Assembly: GCF_037975245.1 (NCBI RefSeq)
Contig: NC_092577.1
Coordinates: forward strand, 24,547,398-24,611,397
Direction: 5' to 3'
Source: Apostichopus japonicus
Taxonomy: Eukaryota > Echinodermata > Holothuroidea > Aspidochirotida > Stichopodidae
Length of the DNA stretch: 64,000 bases
Below the pieces are notes generated by a model. It did not search any database, had not been told where the DNA came from, and saw only the letters and a program-made list of their open reading frames with translations. Shown here in pieces: positions 42,736-53,569 of the stretch; position 1 is the stretch's first letter, and every line of letters starts with the position of its first letter. Both the position numbers and the translations under genes were made by a program.

Positions 42736-42754
42736 AATCCTGCCGACTACGCCA
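42736..42754 (-). other. PHD-gypsy primer-binding site, Ser-tRNA type
   Basis: The plus strand reads AATCCTGCCGACTACGCCA, which matches the 3' end of animal tRNA-Ser (AGA/UGA type) plus CCA over 19 bases, as I recall that tRNA. The element's RNA therefore carries its complement beside the LTR. It is only a primer site; no tRNA gene body is present. Confidence 0.75.
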
Positions 42755-42755
42755 T

Positions 42756-43145
42756 TGTAGAGTCCGAGGGCTTGACAACGGACAGACTTTGAACACAAAA
42801 CACAGAAACAAGAAAATACATGTGCACACTCTGAGGGTCTGGGAGGCTCTGCCTTACTTCTTTATTCAGTCTTACTAACTAGACTGCTTGTCTAGCTATT
42901 TACATAACATAAATGCATAAGAACAATGTACCATTGATAAGAGGAATGTAGCATGTACCACAACAACTATAGACCACTGGTCTAGCTATTAACATAATAT
43001 ATGCATAAAGAACAATATACCATTGATAGAAGGAATGAACTGAATACAGTACTATGTCCACCTGGTATACATGTAAACTGACACACATACTTCTTGTACA
43101 TAACAGTGCCAGTGCAAGCCGCATAAGTAATAAGCTATCTCTACA
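42756..43145 (-). repeat. PHD-gypsy 5' LTR
   Basis: 390 bp and, by eye, identical to the 38330-38719 copy. One base separates it from the primer-binding site. Confidence 0.92.
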
Positions 43146-44492
43146 ACTTTAAGGCTATAACCATACTATCCCTTTAAGTGGGTAGTCATGACCTTAAATA
43201 TGATGGTTAAAAGTAAAATAAAGAGAAAGAATACTGATAATATAGAAAAAGCACTTAGAAATATAGATGCACATGGTGAGGCTATGCTGTTATGTTACGT
43301 TAGGTAACTACACGTTATGAACCTCATTCTTGTATACATACACATTACTATAAATTTAACGTTACATGGGCGCCGCCATCTTAGCTGAAACAGAGGGCGC
43401 TCTCCCAGAACATAATCTCAACCTCGTGTATGTGAGCCTCTTACGTAACTGGCTCCTAGAATTATCTCTATAATCTCTATAATACATTCCTTTAAAATAT
43501 GAATGTGAAATCAACCCTTAAGTAAAACCTGTAGATTATTTATAAAGATACATCTTCAATAAAACGAGTTAAATATAAGTATATGTAACCCACAGTGTGT
43601 CTACTCAACATAACGTTAGAATAGGGCTTCCCTATCCCGGCATAATCTGTACAGTAGGATAGCGCACCCTAGCCAAGCCTTACCGATACGAAAATGGTCG
43701 ATAATATTAAGTAAAATATACGATCACTGAATAACTCCAGTGCTACAAGAACTTAACAGGTTAAAGAAAGATATATTTACCTCCAAGTGTCAACAATGTC
43801 ATTGTCCAAGTGCATCACATGCTCATTTATTACTTAGAACTCAAACTTTCGATAATCTATTCGTGCTTGTTGATTCGTCTTGAAATATATAGTGTGCACG
43901 CTAACTGAGCTATTCCCAGCTGGCTATATTGCGTAACACACAAGGACCCTTTGTTCGAGCCGGAAATGACTCATGGCTACTTGCCATGGAACGCACAGAT
44001 TCCCTCACAGGTGCTTTCGTGTATATGTGTATTATGTACGTTAGGATACATGTATTAGGGGCAAGCAAAACCACATAGGAGCACCATTTTCGTTGACCAA
44101 AAAATCACACTTTTCGGGGGAGTTACAACTTTTCTGAAAAATATGAGTAAGATTCAAGCTTATATATTACAAAAATGCTATTTTTACGGTTAAAAGTTGT
44201 CTAAGACGCGAAAGTCACATAACGATAGACGTCGACTCGATTTGACTTACCTTACTTATGTATTTGCGTTGGTCGTCGATAAGAAAATGCACTGTTCTAT
44301 TGGTAAAATCTTCGTTTCTTTCCGGAAATGATCGTATTTGAGTCTCTAAAGTATCCTTTATCGAGCTACGATACTCGTAAACCCGAATGACATTGGGATG
44401 TTTGCGAATTTTACCGATTACATCCATACATGGAAGTAGCGAACCCAAGTCCGTAGAACCGGATTTGCGCGAAACAATTACTTCCGGGTCAA
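43146..44492. other. Unassigned sequence
   Basis: AT-rich with no recognisable gene. A GCCGCCATCTT (YY1-like, reverse) motif is near 43370. A 77-codon minus-strand frame at 44215-44448 has plausible composition (KIRKHPNVIRVYEYRSSIKD) but no neighbours or splice sites I can defend. Confidence 0.4.
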
Positions 44493-44760
44493 GTAGCTGT
44501 GCTCGAAAATTTGCTAGTAACGGTCATTTATTGAGGTCAGACTTCCAACTGTATGAAGCCAGATATATCTGGATATTTTTGTAATCCAGATATCCATAAC
44601 AAGTTTGATATGGCCATATAAAGCCAGATATAACTGGATATAGAGACGATCCAGATAGGCATATAACATTTTATCTGGCCTAATAAAGATATAAAGCCAG
44701 ATATAACTGGGCAAAGAGTCTATCCAGATATCCAGACTGTGTGCTCTTACATAGTGTATT
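44493..44760. mobile_element. Partial second copy of the fold-back element
   Basis: The first ~90 bases (AAGTAGCTGTGCTCGAAAAT onward) are nearly identical to 33796-33885, followed by about two and a half diverged units of the 65-bp repeat (GCCAGATATA...). The right inverted end is not visible. Confidence 0.62.
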
Positions 44761-45583
44761 TTCACAGAGATATACCATGCCCTATGTTTAGTACTGCACA
44801 TATTTTAATGGTAAAGCACCTACAGTGCATACTAAGTCGGAGGGGGTATAAATTGGCAACTTGATCTATCTGGGTTGATAGGCAACCACAGGATGATGGA
44901 AAAAGGATGACTCAGAGGGTAATTAAGCGTGAACATGGAGGTAAAAACAGACCTCCATGGTGTGAAAACCTTCTTTGGAACAAAGGACATAATGTGTATT
45001 GATACTCTGGGATCGAGTGAGATAGGAAAACAGTTTACATGGTAGGGGTAGAGAACAGAAGGAAATTTAATAGAAAGAATTGGAAGGGTGATGGAAATTC
45101 GTAAAAAATAACCTATTGAGTCACAAGGGAGAATTTGTTTGGAACGGATGGAAACAACATATTTGGGACTGATCTTCAATACTGAATGGAACATATATCG
45201 CCCTCCTGGAACTCAGTAATTTACTAAAGCAAATATATCAAATACGGGAATAGCACACTGCAATTTAGTATCAACCTCTACAGGACCATAGAAGAATAAA
45301 GAACTGAACCTCCAAGTATTTTATTGAACAGCGGTCATTTAATGACCATAGCAGTCGGATTAGGTAATAGCAATTATATCGCTCAAAAAGCTCCTTGCTA
45401 AGTCCAAGATAAGTGGATCTTTACCTCCAATTAAGCCCTTCATTTTTTTCGTCTAATTGTCTGGAGATGGGTTTTTTCAGACACAATTTGAAGTGATTTT
45501 GAAATCTGTTTCTAGTTGGAAGCATTGTGAGTCATAAATAAAACTATGTGTCACAAAAAAAGTTATGTACACAATTGGGTTTG
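44761..45583. other. Unassigned sequence
   Basis: No recognisable gene. A 120-codon minus-strand frame (44832-45194) is serine/proline-rich without a motif and lies on purine-rich DNA; I do not accept it. Confidence 0.4.
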
Positions 45584-46572
45584 TGTCACAACTTCCGTGG
45601 GATAATACAAAATGGCACCCTCTAGCGCCACCTCTGTTGCGACCCCGGGTTTTTCCTTTGGCCTTCAAAGCCGATAAAAATAAAATTTTACATAGATTCA
45701 GAGAAGTAAACTCAAAGGACCAAAACACTACTGAGATGTTTCTGAAAGTTAACAAAAACGATATATTTACAATGATACGATCTCTACTGATTTGTACAAG
45801 GATTATTGGTACTAGAAATTTGGAATATTACAGACAGATTTTACAATATTGTACGGCCGTTAAATTTTAAAAAGATTACTTAACTTATCTTACGCGGCGC
45901 GTGCCGGCTCTCGGTTCCTTTCGTAGCTGTTCTGACCTCCTTGCGTCACCAACAACGATGTCGGGATTCTCCCTCGTAGGCTGGTATCCCGTGACTTGGT
46001 CAGGAGCAAAACCGTTCCCCGCTGGTCCAATTCGACTCAACGTTTGTATCCCAAGGATGGCTTCCTCCTGGGTGAACTCCGAAAAACTCTGCCGAAGTCA
46101 CGCCTGTCCCGGTTAAACGACGCACCAATCTTATAAACGAACAGTCCACCGGTTCCTCCGTCCGTCCCCTCGATTATTAATCTTTTATCTCAGATGATTT
46201 TCTTTCACAATAGATCGGAAAACTAAACTAAACTCTTCATCACCGAAAATATCTCTTCTTATATATAGCCGGGGTTAAATCTCCCGAAAGTTCTTTTCCA
46301 GGAATCCTGACGGAATAACATCGAGAATCATCCATGTCTCGAAGATACGACTGATAGTGCATCGTTCATTCGTCGACGATATCCGGTCACCTGCTAAAAA
46401 TAACTTCCCGTATGTTCTGGAAATTTGTACTCGCTAATACCGAATAGCGACATCATTTCTCGACGCTTCCAGAAAAAAAACGCACAAGTTGTCAGTCACG
46501 ACGAGTGACCTACTTATCACCCTGACCAGCATATACTGAATACACGTACAATGAATAAAGTCGTTCGTGACA
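45584..46572 (-). repeat. Gmr1-B 3' LTR
   Basis: 989 bp starting TGTCACAACTTCC and ending CGTTCGTGACA on the plus strand. It differs from the partner by a few substitutions and one short indel near 46258. Confidence 0.9.
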
Positions 46573-46849
46573 ATTACTCCCCCTTTAAGATAAATATTTT
46601 TAATATTTCATCTATAAATGGACGTGTATGCAACTTTAAATTAAACATAACTAATGAATATTGATAACCATCTCAAAATACTCAAACTAACAATTCCATA
46701 AATGTCAAATTCTATAAACTATAAACAATTCTATAATCCGACAAAACTATGTCAATCATAAATGTATGATAGCATAACAACAATCAATAGTGTTACAATC
46801 AACACATCTACATCTGATTAAATGAATGAATAACCCGCTTACATTCGGC

Positions 46850-47055
46850 TCATATAATCTGCACCAACATTGTACTTTCCTTTGATTGATTCTAGTCTGA
46901 ATCTATACTCTTGTAGTACTAATGCCCATCTCATAATTCTTGAGTTTAGCAACTTCGCTCTATTTAAATAAGTGAGTGGTTCGTCATCAGTCTGTAAGAC
47001 GAACTCACTTCCGTACAGATATACATGGAATTTCTGTACTGCCCAAACTAATCCC
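46850..47055 (-). pseudogene. Gmr1-B RNase H C-terminal remnant
   Basis: Past the frameshift another minus-strand frame continues the expected RNase H end (VQKFHVYLYG, LLNSRIMRWALVLQEY, KYNVGADYMSRM) to a stop near 46850. It shows that the long ORF lost only its tail, through one indel. Confidence 0.78.
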
Positions 47056-50000
47056 TAGGCATTCTCTCTCAATCACTGAATAATTTCTTTCCCTCTCCAA
47101 TAACTTTCTACTAGCATACGCTACAGGAAATAATTCTCTTTCATGTTCCTGTAGTAGGACACCTATCCCTACATCGGATGCATCGGTCCTCAGAACAAAT
47201 TGCTTATTTACATCAGGAAGCCTGAGAAGGGGTGGACTAATAAGCGCTTGCTTCAGATCATTGAACGCCTTGTCCTGGGCGCTTCCCCAAATCACTCTAT
47301 TGGGTGAACCCTTCCTCGTCAGGTCCGACAGTGGGGCAACTAGTGCAGAGTAGTTTGGTATGTAGTCTCTGTAATACCCCGTGAGACCAAGAAACGACCT
47401 GACTTGGGTTTTCGTCTCGGGTTTTGGAGCGTTTTTGATTTTATCAAGGGTACTCTGCTTCGGGCCCAACTTCCCGTTTCCAACTGTGTGGCCCAAGAAC
47501 TCCAATTTAGTGAACCCTATTTCACACTTACTCGGACGAGCTGTCAGACCGCTCTCTCTCAACATCTGAAATAACAACTCCAAACACTCTACATGCTCAT
47601 CCCATGTCTCGGTATGAATCAAAATATCATCCAGATAATTGACAACATTTGGCACATCTCTCAAAATGGTTCTCATTAACCTAGTGAAAACTGCCGGTGC
47701 CCCAACCAATCCAAAGGGCATCGTTTTAAATTGCCATAACCCATCTGGTGTCACAAAGGCAGTCTTCTCTTTCGCTGACTGTGTCATTTCAACCTGCCAA
47801 TATCCCTTCGCTAAATCGATTCGACTGAAGTACTTGTCATTCGACAATTCCGAGAATATCTCTGTCATGGTTTGCATAGGTTCAGCTTCATACGTGGTTA
47901 CTTTATGGAGCTTCCTATAATCCACGCAGAATCTCTTCGTACCATCAGGTTTAGGTACCAACACCACAGGTGAACTATAAGGTGAGTTTGAAGGTTCAAT
48001 CACTCCCATGTCAATCATTTTCCTAACTTCCTCTTGTAACGAATCTCGCATCGAGAGTGGTACTGGGTAAGGCTTTGCTTTGATTGGCTTATCAGTAGTT
48101 AACTTGATATCACATTTGAGAACATCGGTTTTGCCAGGTACATCAGTCAGGACATCAGTGAACTTGGATAACACTCGTTTAACCTCGTGTGATTGGCCTT
48201 CACCTAATTCGTCATTTACGACAACATCCGATGCCGATTCACTCTGATTAGTCTGCAGCGCAGGCAGTTCGAAACAACTTTCCTGCTCCTCATCCTCAGA
48301 CATTGAAATGACTGTAGTCCCAACCACATTTGACTTGTCCCTACTTATGTACTCTTTCAGCAGGTTTGCATGAAAACTTTTCGACTTCCCATTGACATCG
48401 ATTGAATAGCTCGATTCGCCAATTTCACTCAATACGGTGAATGGCCCCTTCCACTGCATCAACAGCTTGTTTTGATCAGTAGGCAAGAGTATCAACACCA
48501 AATCACCTGGTTTGAACTTACGACTTTTAGCCTTCCGGTTATAGTACTTCTTGTACCTCTCTGACGATTCCTGTAACTCTGATCTAGCCAGAGCGCAAGT
48601 CTCCTCTAGCCGTTCTCTCAAATCTAGGACATACTGATATGTTGACCTAGTTTCAGGGTTGTCCACTTCAGACGTCCACATCTCCTTCAAAATGGCCATA
48701 GGACCTCTCACTGTCCTACCATAGAGTAACTCGAACGGTGCGAAACCTGTGCTGGCTTGCGGAGCCTCCCTATACGCAAATAGTAGTGGTCCTATATAGC
48801 GGTCCCAGTCTGACGGTCTCTCCTCACACATGCGCTTTAGCATCCTCTTCAAGGTACCATTGAATTTCTCAACTAGACCGTTGCAGATCGGGTGGTAGGG
48901 GGTAGTGGTGAGTTGTCGCAGTGACAGTAATCGACTCACCTCCTTCATCACATCTGAGGTAAACTGTGACCCCCTGTCAGTCAGGATCTCAGATGGGACT
49001 CCCACTCTTGAAAATATGTCCACCAAAGCTTCTGCCACTCTCTCAGTATCTATGTTACGCAATGGAACTGCCTCAGGGAACCTTGTTGCATAATCGACAA
49101 GTATTAGGATATACCGATTCCCATGCTTGGAAGTAGGACTGATCGGTCCGACAATGTCTACCGCCACCCTCTTGAATGGTGTGTCAATCAAGGGCATGTG
49201 ACCCAATGGGACCTTAGTGACCCTACCCTTATCACATGTTCTCTGGCAAATATCGCATGACTTGCAATAACGCATTACGTCGGATCCTACACCTGGCCAG
49301 TAGAATTGAGACTGAACTTTGTCAGTTGTCTTGGCTATCCCTAGGTGACCCGCCATAATACTGTCATGAGCCAGTTTCATCACTTGATTTCTGAACTTTT
49401 CGGGTCCAACCAATTGGTCACTAGGCTTGTCATTCCCCGAAACTTTGCGATATAGAATATCATTCCTTAAAATGAATTCGGAGATCCCCTCTTTACCTTT
49501 CAGTGGTCTGGGATTCCCAACATGCTTGAAGCAATTTTTGAGGGTTGAATCCTCCTTCTGAGCTTGTCTCAATTGCTCAGGTGTTACGTCATCCATAGGA
49601 ACATTAGCCGTTTTTAGGGGTTTCAGATTTTCATTTCGTTTTTGCTTTTGTGCACGTGTCTCTACGGCACCTCCAATATCTGAGTCATCGCCTACGTCAT
49701 CACTTGGAATCATTTGATCCGCAGCGACTTCCGGTTCATCACGTGACTCAACACTGGTTCCTATTTCAACACTAGCTGTTTCTTCCACATTGTGAGGTTC
49801 ACACTGCTCACTTGGAACTTCTTTTACACTCCAATCTGGGTCGGGATTCTCAGGACCTCGAACACCAGGAACATTCCCAATTATTAAGTCATACACTGGC
49901 CTCTTCATACAGAGAGCCTTGAGGGATCCTGTGAAAAAGGGCGTGTCCACCGCCACGATAGCTTCTGGAATCTTCCTCACTGTACCGTCAATCAGTACAC

Positions 50001-51336
50001 ACAGTTGATCTACACCGGTCAACTGATCATTGGAGATCAAATTTCTCCTAACGATGACACCAGAACACCCGCTATCGCGTAACACTGACACCTTCCTCCC
50101 TTTAAGATAACCCTCAACCACCGGCATGCGCTCCTTAACATCTGACAAAATTTTCTCAGTAATGTCGGTAGGCTCCTCACACGCCGCACTGACTATTGGG
50201 ATCTCGTGACCACACGCTAAATTAATTGAATAGCTGTCACTTTCCTTGATTTGTTTCATGAAACACAGATTCGCGGTTTGTCCGCTACGATGATCTTTTT
50301 GCGACCCATCGCTCGATCCTAGCTTGTCGGGTTTGGCATTTTCAGTCGCAACCGCCGATTGCGCTTTAAACCTCTGCCTGCAATCGTTTGCCTTATGCCC
50401 CAATTTCCCGCAAACAAAGCATTTTATGGCTGAACGCGTGTTTCTGTTTTCACCAGCGTCCACAATTTTGGTTTTGTATTCCTGACTGTTAAGGTTACCG
50501 TCAGGTTTTTTCCCATTTACCTGATTTCTTTGGAAGGATTTCACACATTTTTCAAGATCCCTGTGATGCGCTTCTAAGTATTTGTCAGCCAGCTCTGACA
50601 GCGCTTTAGAAGTTTTGCAATCATGTTCTCTCAGGAATAATGCCAATTCCTTGCTGCATACATTTAGGAACTGCTCCCGCAACATGAGATCTGAAAATTC
50701 CTCGAACGTTTTGTTAATTCCGCCCATTTCCAACCATCTGGCCATATAATTTTCCAACCTTGCCATGTATTGAATTGATGTTTCTCTTTTTTTGGGCCTT
50801 TCTCGTCTGAATTTCTGACGGAAGCCTTCCTCTGTAAATTGAAATCGTTTCAACAGGGCTTTCTTTAGCTTTTGATAATCTTGTGAGTCATCGGGTGGTA
50901 GCCTAGAGTAAACACGGAGACTTTCTCCCTTTAGACACAGACTCAAATTTAATGCCCATTGTTCCTCTGGCCACTCTTGCGCTGTTGCGAATCGCTCGAA
51001 GCGCAGCAAGTATGCGTCGAGGTCTTCCTTCTCATCAAAGTGAGGCATTTTGGGCGTTGGGATTCTATTTGGCTCGCGGCTTGAAGTGGAGCTACGGGAG
51101 GAATTCAAATCGGCATCGCCATTGCTATTTTGCTGCAACTCAGCTTGCTTTTCAAGTTTAGCCAATTCAAACATTCTTTGTTTTTCCGCCTCAGCCCTTT
51201 GCTTTTCCGCCTCAGCTCTTTCTTGTTGCCTTTCGTCACGAGCGATCTGCTGCTGTTCTTTGACGAAGTTTAATAGTTCGCCACCCGTCAGACCCATTTT
51301 AGCCCCCAACTCAGTTAATTCTCTAATATCCATCAT
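47005..51336 (-). CDS. Gmr1-B Gag-Pol polyprotein, integrase before RT
   Basis: 1443 codons from ATG 51336. Gag: a coiled, Q/E/R-rich N-terminus (residues 25-70), a SCAN-like capsid (about 97-240, with GFRQKFRRER and DLMLREQFLNVCSKELALFL) and a CCHC knuckle CFVCGKLGHKANDC (306-319). Protease: VSVLRDSGCSGVIV (about 420). Integrase: H657/H664...CKSC.IC, catalytic D727, D787 and E823, then WKGPF. Reverse transcriptase: about 1080-1290, YLDD at 1234-1237. RNase H: TDASDVGIG near 1375. Gag and Pol share one frame. Near 47055 a frameshift replaces the last RNase H residues with a short wrong tail; the missing part remains readable in another frame down to about 46850. The enzyme end is therefore broken although everything upstream is open. 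Confidence 0.92.
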   Translation of the reverse strand: MMDIRELTELGAKMGLTGGELLNFVKEQQQIARDERQQERAEAEKQRAEAEKQRMFELAKLEKQAELQQNSNGDADLNSSRSSTSSREPNRIPTPKMPHFDEKEDLDAYLLRFERFATAQEWPEEQWALNLSLCLKGESLRVYSRLPPDDSQDYQKLKKALLKRFQFTEEGFRQKFRRERPKKRETSIQYMARLENYMARWLEMGGINKTFEEFSDLMLREQFLNVCSKELALFLREHDCKTSKALSELADKYLEAHHRDLEKCVKSFQRNQVNGKKPDGNLNSQEYKTKIVDAGENRNTRSAIKCFVCGKLGHKANDCRQRFKAQSAVATENAKPDKLGSSDGSQKDHRSGQTANLCFMKQIKESDSYSINLACGHEIPIVSAACEEPTDITEKILSDVKERMPVVEGYLKGRKVSVLRDSGCSGVIVRRNLISNDQLTGVDQLCVLIDGTVRKIPEAIVAVDTPFFTGSLKALCMKRPVYDLIIGNVPGVRGPENPDPDWSVKEVPSEQCEPHNVEETASVEIGTSVESRDEPEVAADQMIPSDDVGDDSDIGGAVETRAQKQKRNENLKPLKTANVPMDDVTPEQLRQAQKEDSTLKNCFKHVGNPRPLKGKEGISEFILRNDILYRKVSGNDKPSDQLVGPEKFRNQVMKLAHDSIMAGHLGIAKTTDKVQSQFYWPGVGSDVMRYCKSCDICQRTCDKGRVTKVPLGHMPLIDTPFKRVAVDIVGPISPTSKHGNRYILILVDYATRFPEAVPLRNIDTERVAEALVDIFSRVGVPSEILTDRGSQFTSDVMKEVSRLLSLRQLTTTPYHPICNGLVEKFNGTLKRMLKRMCEERPSDWDRYIGPLLFAYREAPQASTGFAPFELLYGRTVRGPMAILKEMWTSEVDNPETRSTYQYVLDLRERLEETCALARSELQESSERYKKYYNRKAKSRKFKPGDLVLILLPTDQNKLLMQWKGPFTVLSEIGESSYSIDVNGKSKSFHANLLKEYISRDKSNVVGTTVISMSEDEEQESCFELPALQTNQSESASDVVVNDELGEGQSHEVKRVLSKFTDVLTDVPGKTDVLKCDIKLTTDKPIKAKPYPVPLSMRDSLQEEVRKMIDMGVIEPSNSPYSSPVVLVPKPDGTKRFCVDYRKLHKVTTYEAEPMQTMTEIFSELSNDKYFSRIDLAKGYWQVEMTQSAKEKTAFVTPDGLWQFKTMPFGLVGAPAVFTRLMRTILRDVPNVVNYLDDILIHTETWDEHVECLELLFQMLRESGLTARPSKCEIGFTKLEFLGHTVGNGKLGPKQSTLDKIKNAPKPETKTQVRSFLGLTGYYRDYIPNYSALVAPLSDLTRKGSPNRVIWGSAQDKAFNDLKQALISPPLLRLPDVNKQFVLRTDASDVGIGVLLQEHERELFPVAYASRKLLERERNYSVIERECLGISLGSTEIPCISVRK

Positions 51337-51485
51337 TCAGTCAGGCAAACACAGGTACCAATAACAATGTATCAAATATATATGGTTTCAGAAACTTCTC
51401 AGTTTTGTAAGTCACTTCGGGATATACTCCTTTCTGGCGTTTTGTTTCTATCTTTTAAACAATTCCCGGATAGGCCACCATTAAT

Positions 51486-52471
51486 TGTTACAACTTCCGT
51501 GGGATAATACAAAATGGCACCCTCTAGCGCCCCCTCTGTTGCGACCCCGGGTTTTTCCTTTGGCCTTCAAAGCCGATAAAAATAAAATTTTAGATAGATT
51601 CAGAGAAGTAAACTCAAAGGACCAAAAGACTACTGAGATGTTTCTGAAAGTTAACAAAAACGATATATTTACAATGATACGATCTCTACTGATTTGTACA
51701 AGGATTATTGGTACTAGAAATTTGGAATATTACAGACAGATTTTACAATATTGTACGGCCGTTAAATTTTTAAAAGATTACTTAACTTATCTTACGCGGC
51801 GCGTGCCGGCTCTCGGTTCCTTTCGTAGCTGTTCTGACCTCCTTGCGTCACCAACAACGATGTCGGGATTCTCCCTCGTAGGCTGGTATCCCGTGACTTG
51901 GTCAGGAGCAAAACCGTTCCCCGCTGGTCCAATTCGACTCAACGTTTGTATCCCAAGGATGGCTTCCTCCTGGGTGAACTCCGAAAAACTCTGCCGAAGT
52001 CACGCCTGTCCCGGTTAAACGACGCACCAATCTTATAAACGAACAGTCCACCGGTTCCTCCGTCCGTCCCCTCGATTATTAATCTTTTATCTCAGATGAT
52101 TTTCTTTCACAATAGATCGGAAAACTAAACTAAACTCTTCATCACCGAAAATATCTCTTATATATAGCCGGGGTTAAATCTCCCGAAAGTTCTTTTCCAG
52201 GAATCCTGACGGAATAACATCGAGAATCATCCATGTCTCGAAGATACGACTGATAGTGCATCGTTCATTCGTCGACGATATCCGGTCACCTGCTAAAAAT
52301 AACTTCCCGTATGTTCTGGAAATTTGTACTCGCTAATACCGAATAGCGCCATCATTTCTCGACGCTTCCAGAAAAAAAACGCACAAGTTGTCAGTCACGA
52401 CGAGTGACCTACTTATCACCCTGACCAGCATATACTGAATACACGTACAATGAATAAAGTCGTTCGTGACA
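51486..52471 (-). repeat. Gmr1-B 5' LTR
   Basis: 986 bp, starting TGTTACAACTTCC, so its first inverted-repeat base pair has mutated relative to the other LTR (TGTCAC). Otherwise nearly identical. Confidence 0.9.
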
Positions 52472-52726
52472 ATTTCGAATGTGCTGGGAATGAAGTAATC
52501 CCAACTTTATGTCGTCGTCATTGTTTTGAAAATTGTGTCGATGAAAAGGACTCGCAGACCTTGCAGAGACTGAAGACAGCATAGAGACGACAGAGTGATG
52601 GGCATTTTGTCATGGAGCAAGCTTTCAAGTGCCAATTTATTCCTGGAGCATTTTATCATGCCAGGATATTTTATTCTCTTAACCATGTTTTTGGTTCTGA
52701 CGGTCATATCGCCTCAATAATCGTCT
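52472..52726 (+). pseudogene. Coding-like fragment of unknown origin
   Basis: Beginning at the Gmr1-B border, about 84 codons are open in one plus-strand frame with a single TAG: CAGNEVIPTLCRRHCFENCV, later VMEQAFKCQFIPGAFYHARI. The cysteine-rich composition looks like a real protein fragment. I do not recognise it, and no continuation is clear left of Gmr1-B. Confidence 0.3.
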
Positions 52727-52924
52727 GAACAGAAGACCCTTTTGTAATATTAGTTTATTATTTGTAAAGGTTTGGACATACTGTGGGTAAAGTGAAAAAG
52801 AAAAAGAGTTGCTTTATATGCGCCATATATTGCCCTTATTTGCTTTCGAATTATATTTCTTTATAATTGCCAGATGAAGTTCTGGCACAGATGAAGCCAT
52901 TTTTTTTTTTAACTACTTCAATCT

Positions 52925-53225
52925 GGATTTATCATAATATGGGACAGTAATGGATTTGCCAAGGGCAATACAGTATATATGGAATTTGCATATATGAGCC
53001 AGATATGGATTTGCCATATATAAGCCATATATGGATCTGCTATATATGGGCCAGATATGGATTTGCCATATATGGACCATATGTGGTCCAGATAAAAAGT
53101 GACCCATATAAAGTTTTATCTGAGGCAGATATGGCTTTTATCTTATATCAATTCCATATATGGCACAGATATGGGCTAGATACAAATTGCCATATATGGG
53201 TCATATATGGATTTTGAGTAAGAGC
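52925..53225. repeat. CCATATATGG-type palindromic repeat array
   Basis: Irregular repeats of about 30 bp built from GCCATATATGG, GCCAGATATGGATTTG and their inverse fill the stretch, in style like the 65-bp units at 33865-34189. It borders the broken end of the Gmr1-A linker ORF. Non-coding, and probably a fold-back or satellite-like element. Confidence 0.6.
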
Positions 53226-53227
53226 TA

Positions 53228-53563
53228 TCACGGATGCCTTTCAATGATGGGTCTGATTCCTGTAGCCGTATTAATTCCTGTAATATCAGCACCATATACC
53301 TTAGCACTCAAGTTATCAAATTCAATATCTGAACCTCTATCCACATTGGATTGAATCCCTCCACCATGACCACTATTCGTCACTACCGTTGGCATGCACT
53401 CATCTACTGCACCAACCACATTAGGTACGCCACAGGTATCATGAAATTCACTATCATTAAGCATAGAAAATGGTGGTTCACAACTGACTTCACCAGAATT
53501 GACAGAAGCACCATCGTCATTGGTAACTTCAACATCGTGCTTGTGCACTGAACACTCTTGCAA
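53228..53563 (-). pseudogene. Gmr1-A protease-integrase linker remnant
   Basis: A 111-codon frame continuing Gmr1-A pol after the protease. It is acidic and low in motifs (CSVHKHDVEVTNDDGASVNS; GIQSNVDRGSDIEFDNLSAK). In Gmr1-B the equivalent stretch between protease and integrase is also acidic and poorly conserved. It ends at the palindromic array; the sequence that should lead into the integrase zinc domain is missing. Confidence 0.55.
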
Positions 53564-53569
53564 CTCATT

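Larger units (their letters stand above)
38330..43145 (-). mobile_element. PHD-gypsy: young Ty3/gypsy element
   Basis: The 390-bp LTRs at 38330-38719 and 42756-43145 look identical by eye, with ends TGTAGAG...CTCTACA, and are flanked by ACTT on both sides (38326-38329 and 43146-43149). On the minus strand the order is LTR, tRNA-Ser-type primer site, gag, pol (reverse transcriptase, RNase H, PHD finger, integrase), LTR, for a total of 4816 bp. Both ORFs are open. No protease is visible between gag and reverse transcriptase. Identical LTRs imply a very recent insertion. Confidence 0.92.
45584..52471 (-). mobile_element. Gmr1-B: nearly intact Gmr1-like LTR element
   Basis: LTRs at 45584-46572 and 51486-52471 (about 987 bp, roughly seven differences by eye) enclose a single long ORF. 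The ends are TGTCAC...GTGACA. A polypurine tract (AAAGGGGGAG) precedes the 3' LTR at 46573-46590, and a primer site of the TGGTGGCCTATCCGGG type (51465-51480) lies five bases from the 5' LTR. Integrase is upstream of reverse transcriptase. The 5-bp flanks (GTTTG and ATTTC) do not match well, so a clean target duplication is not evident. Confidence 0.92.

Noticed and set aside
42730-42756. tRNA-Ser gene
   Set aside because: Only the last 19 bases of a tRNA match, exactly beside an LTR; this is a primer-binding site.
44215-44448. 77-codon minus-strand ORF as host exon
   Set aside because: Plausible composition, but no convincing splice sites or partner exons, and the adjacent DNA belongs to a dispersed repeat.
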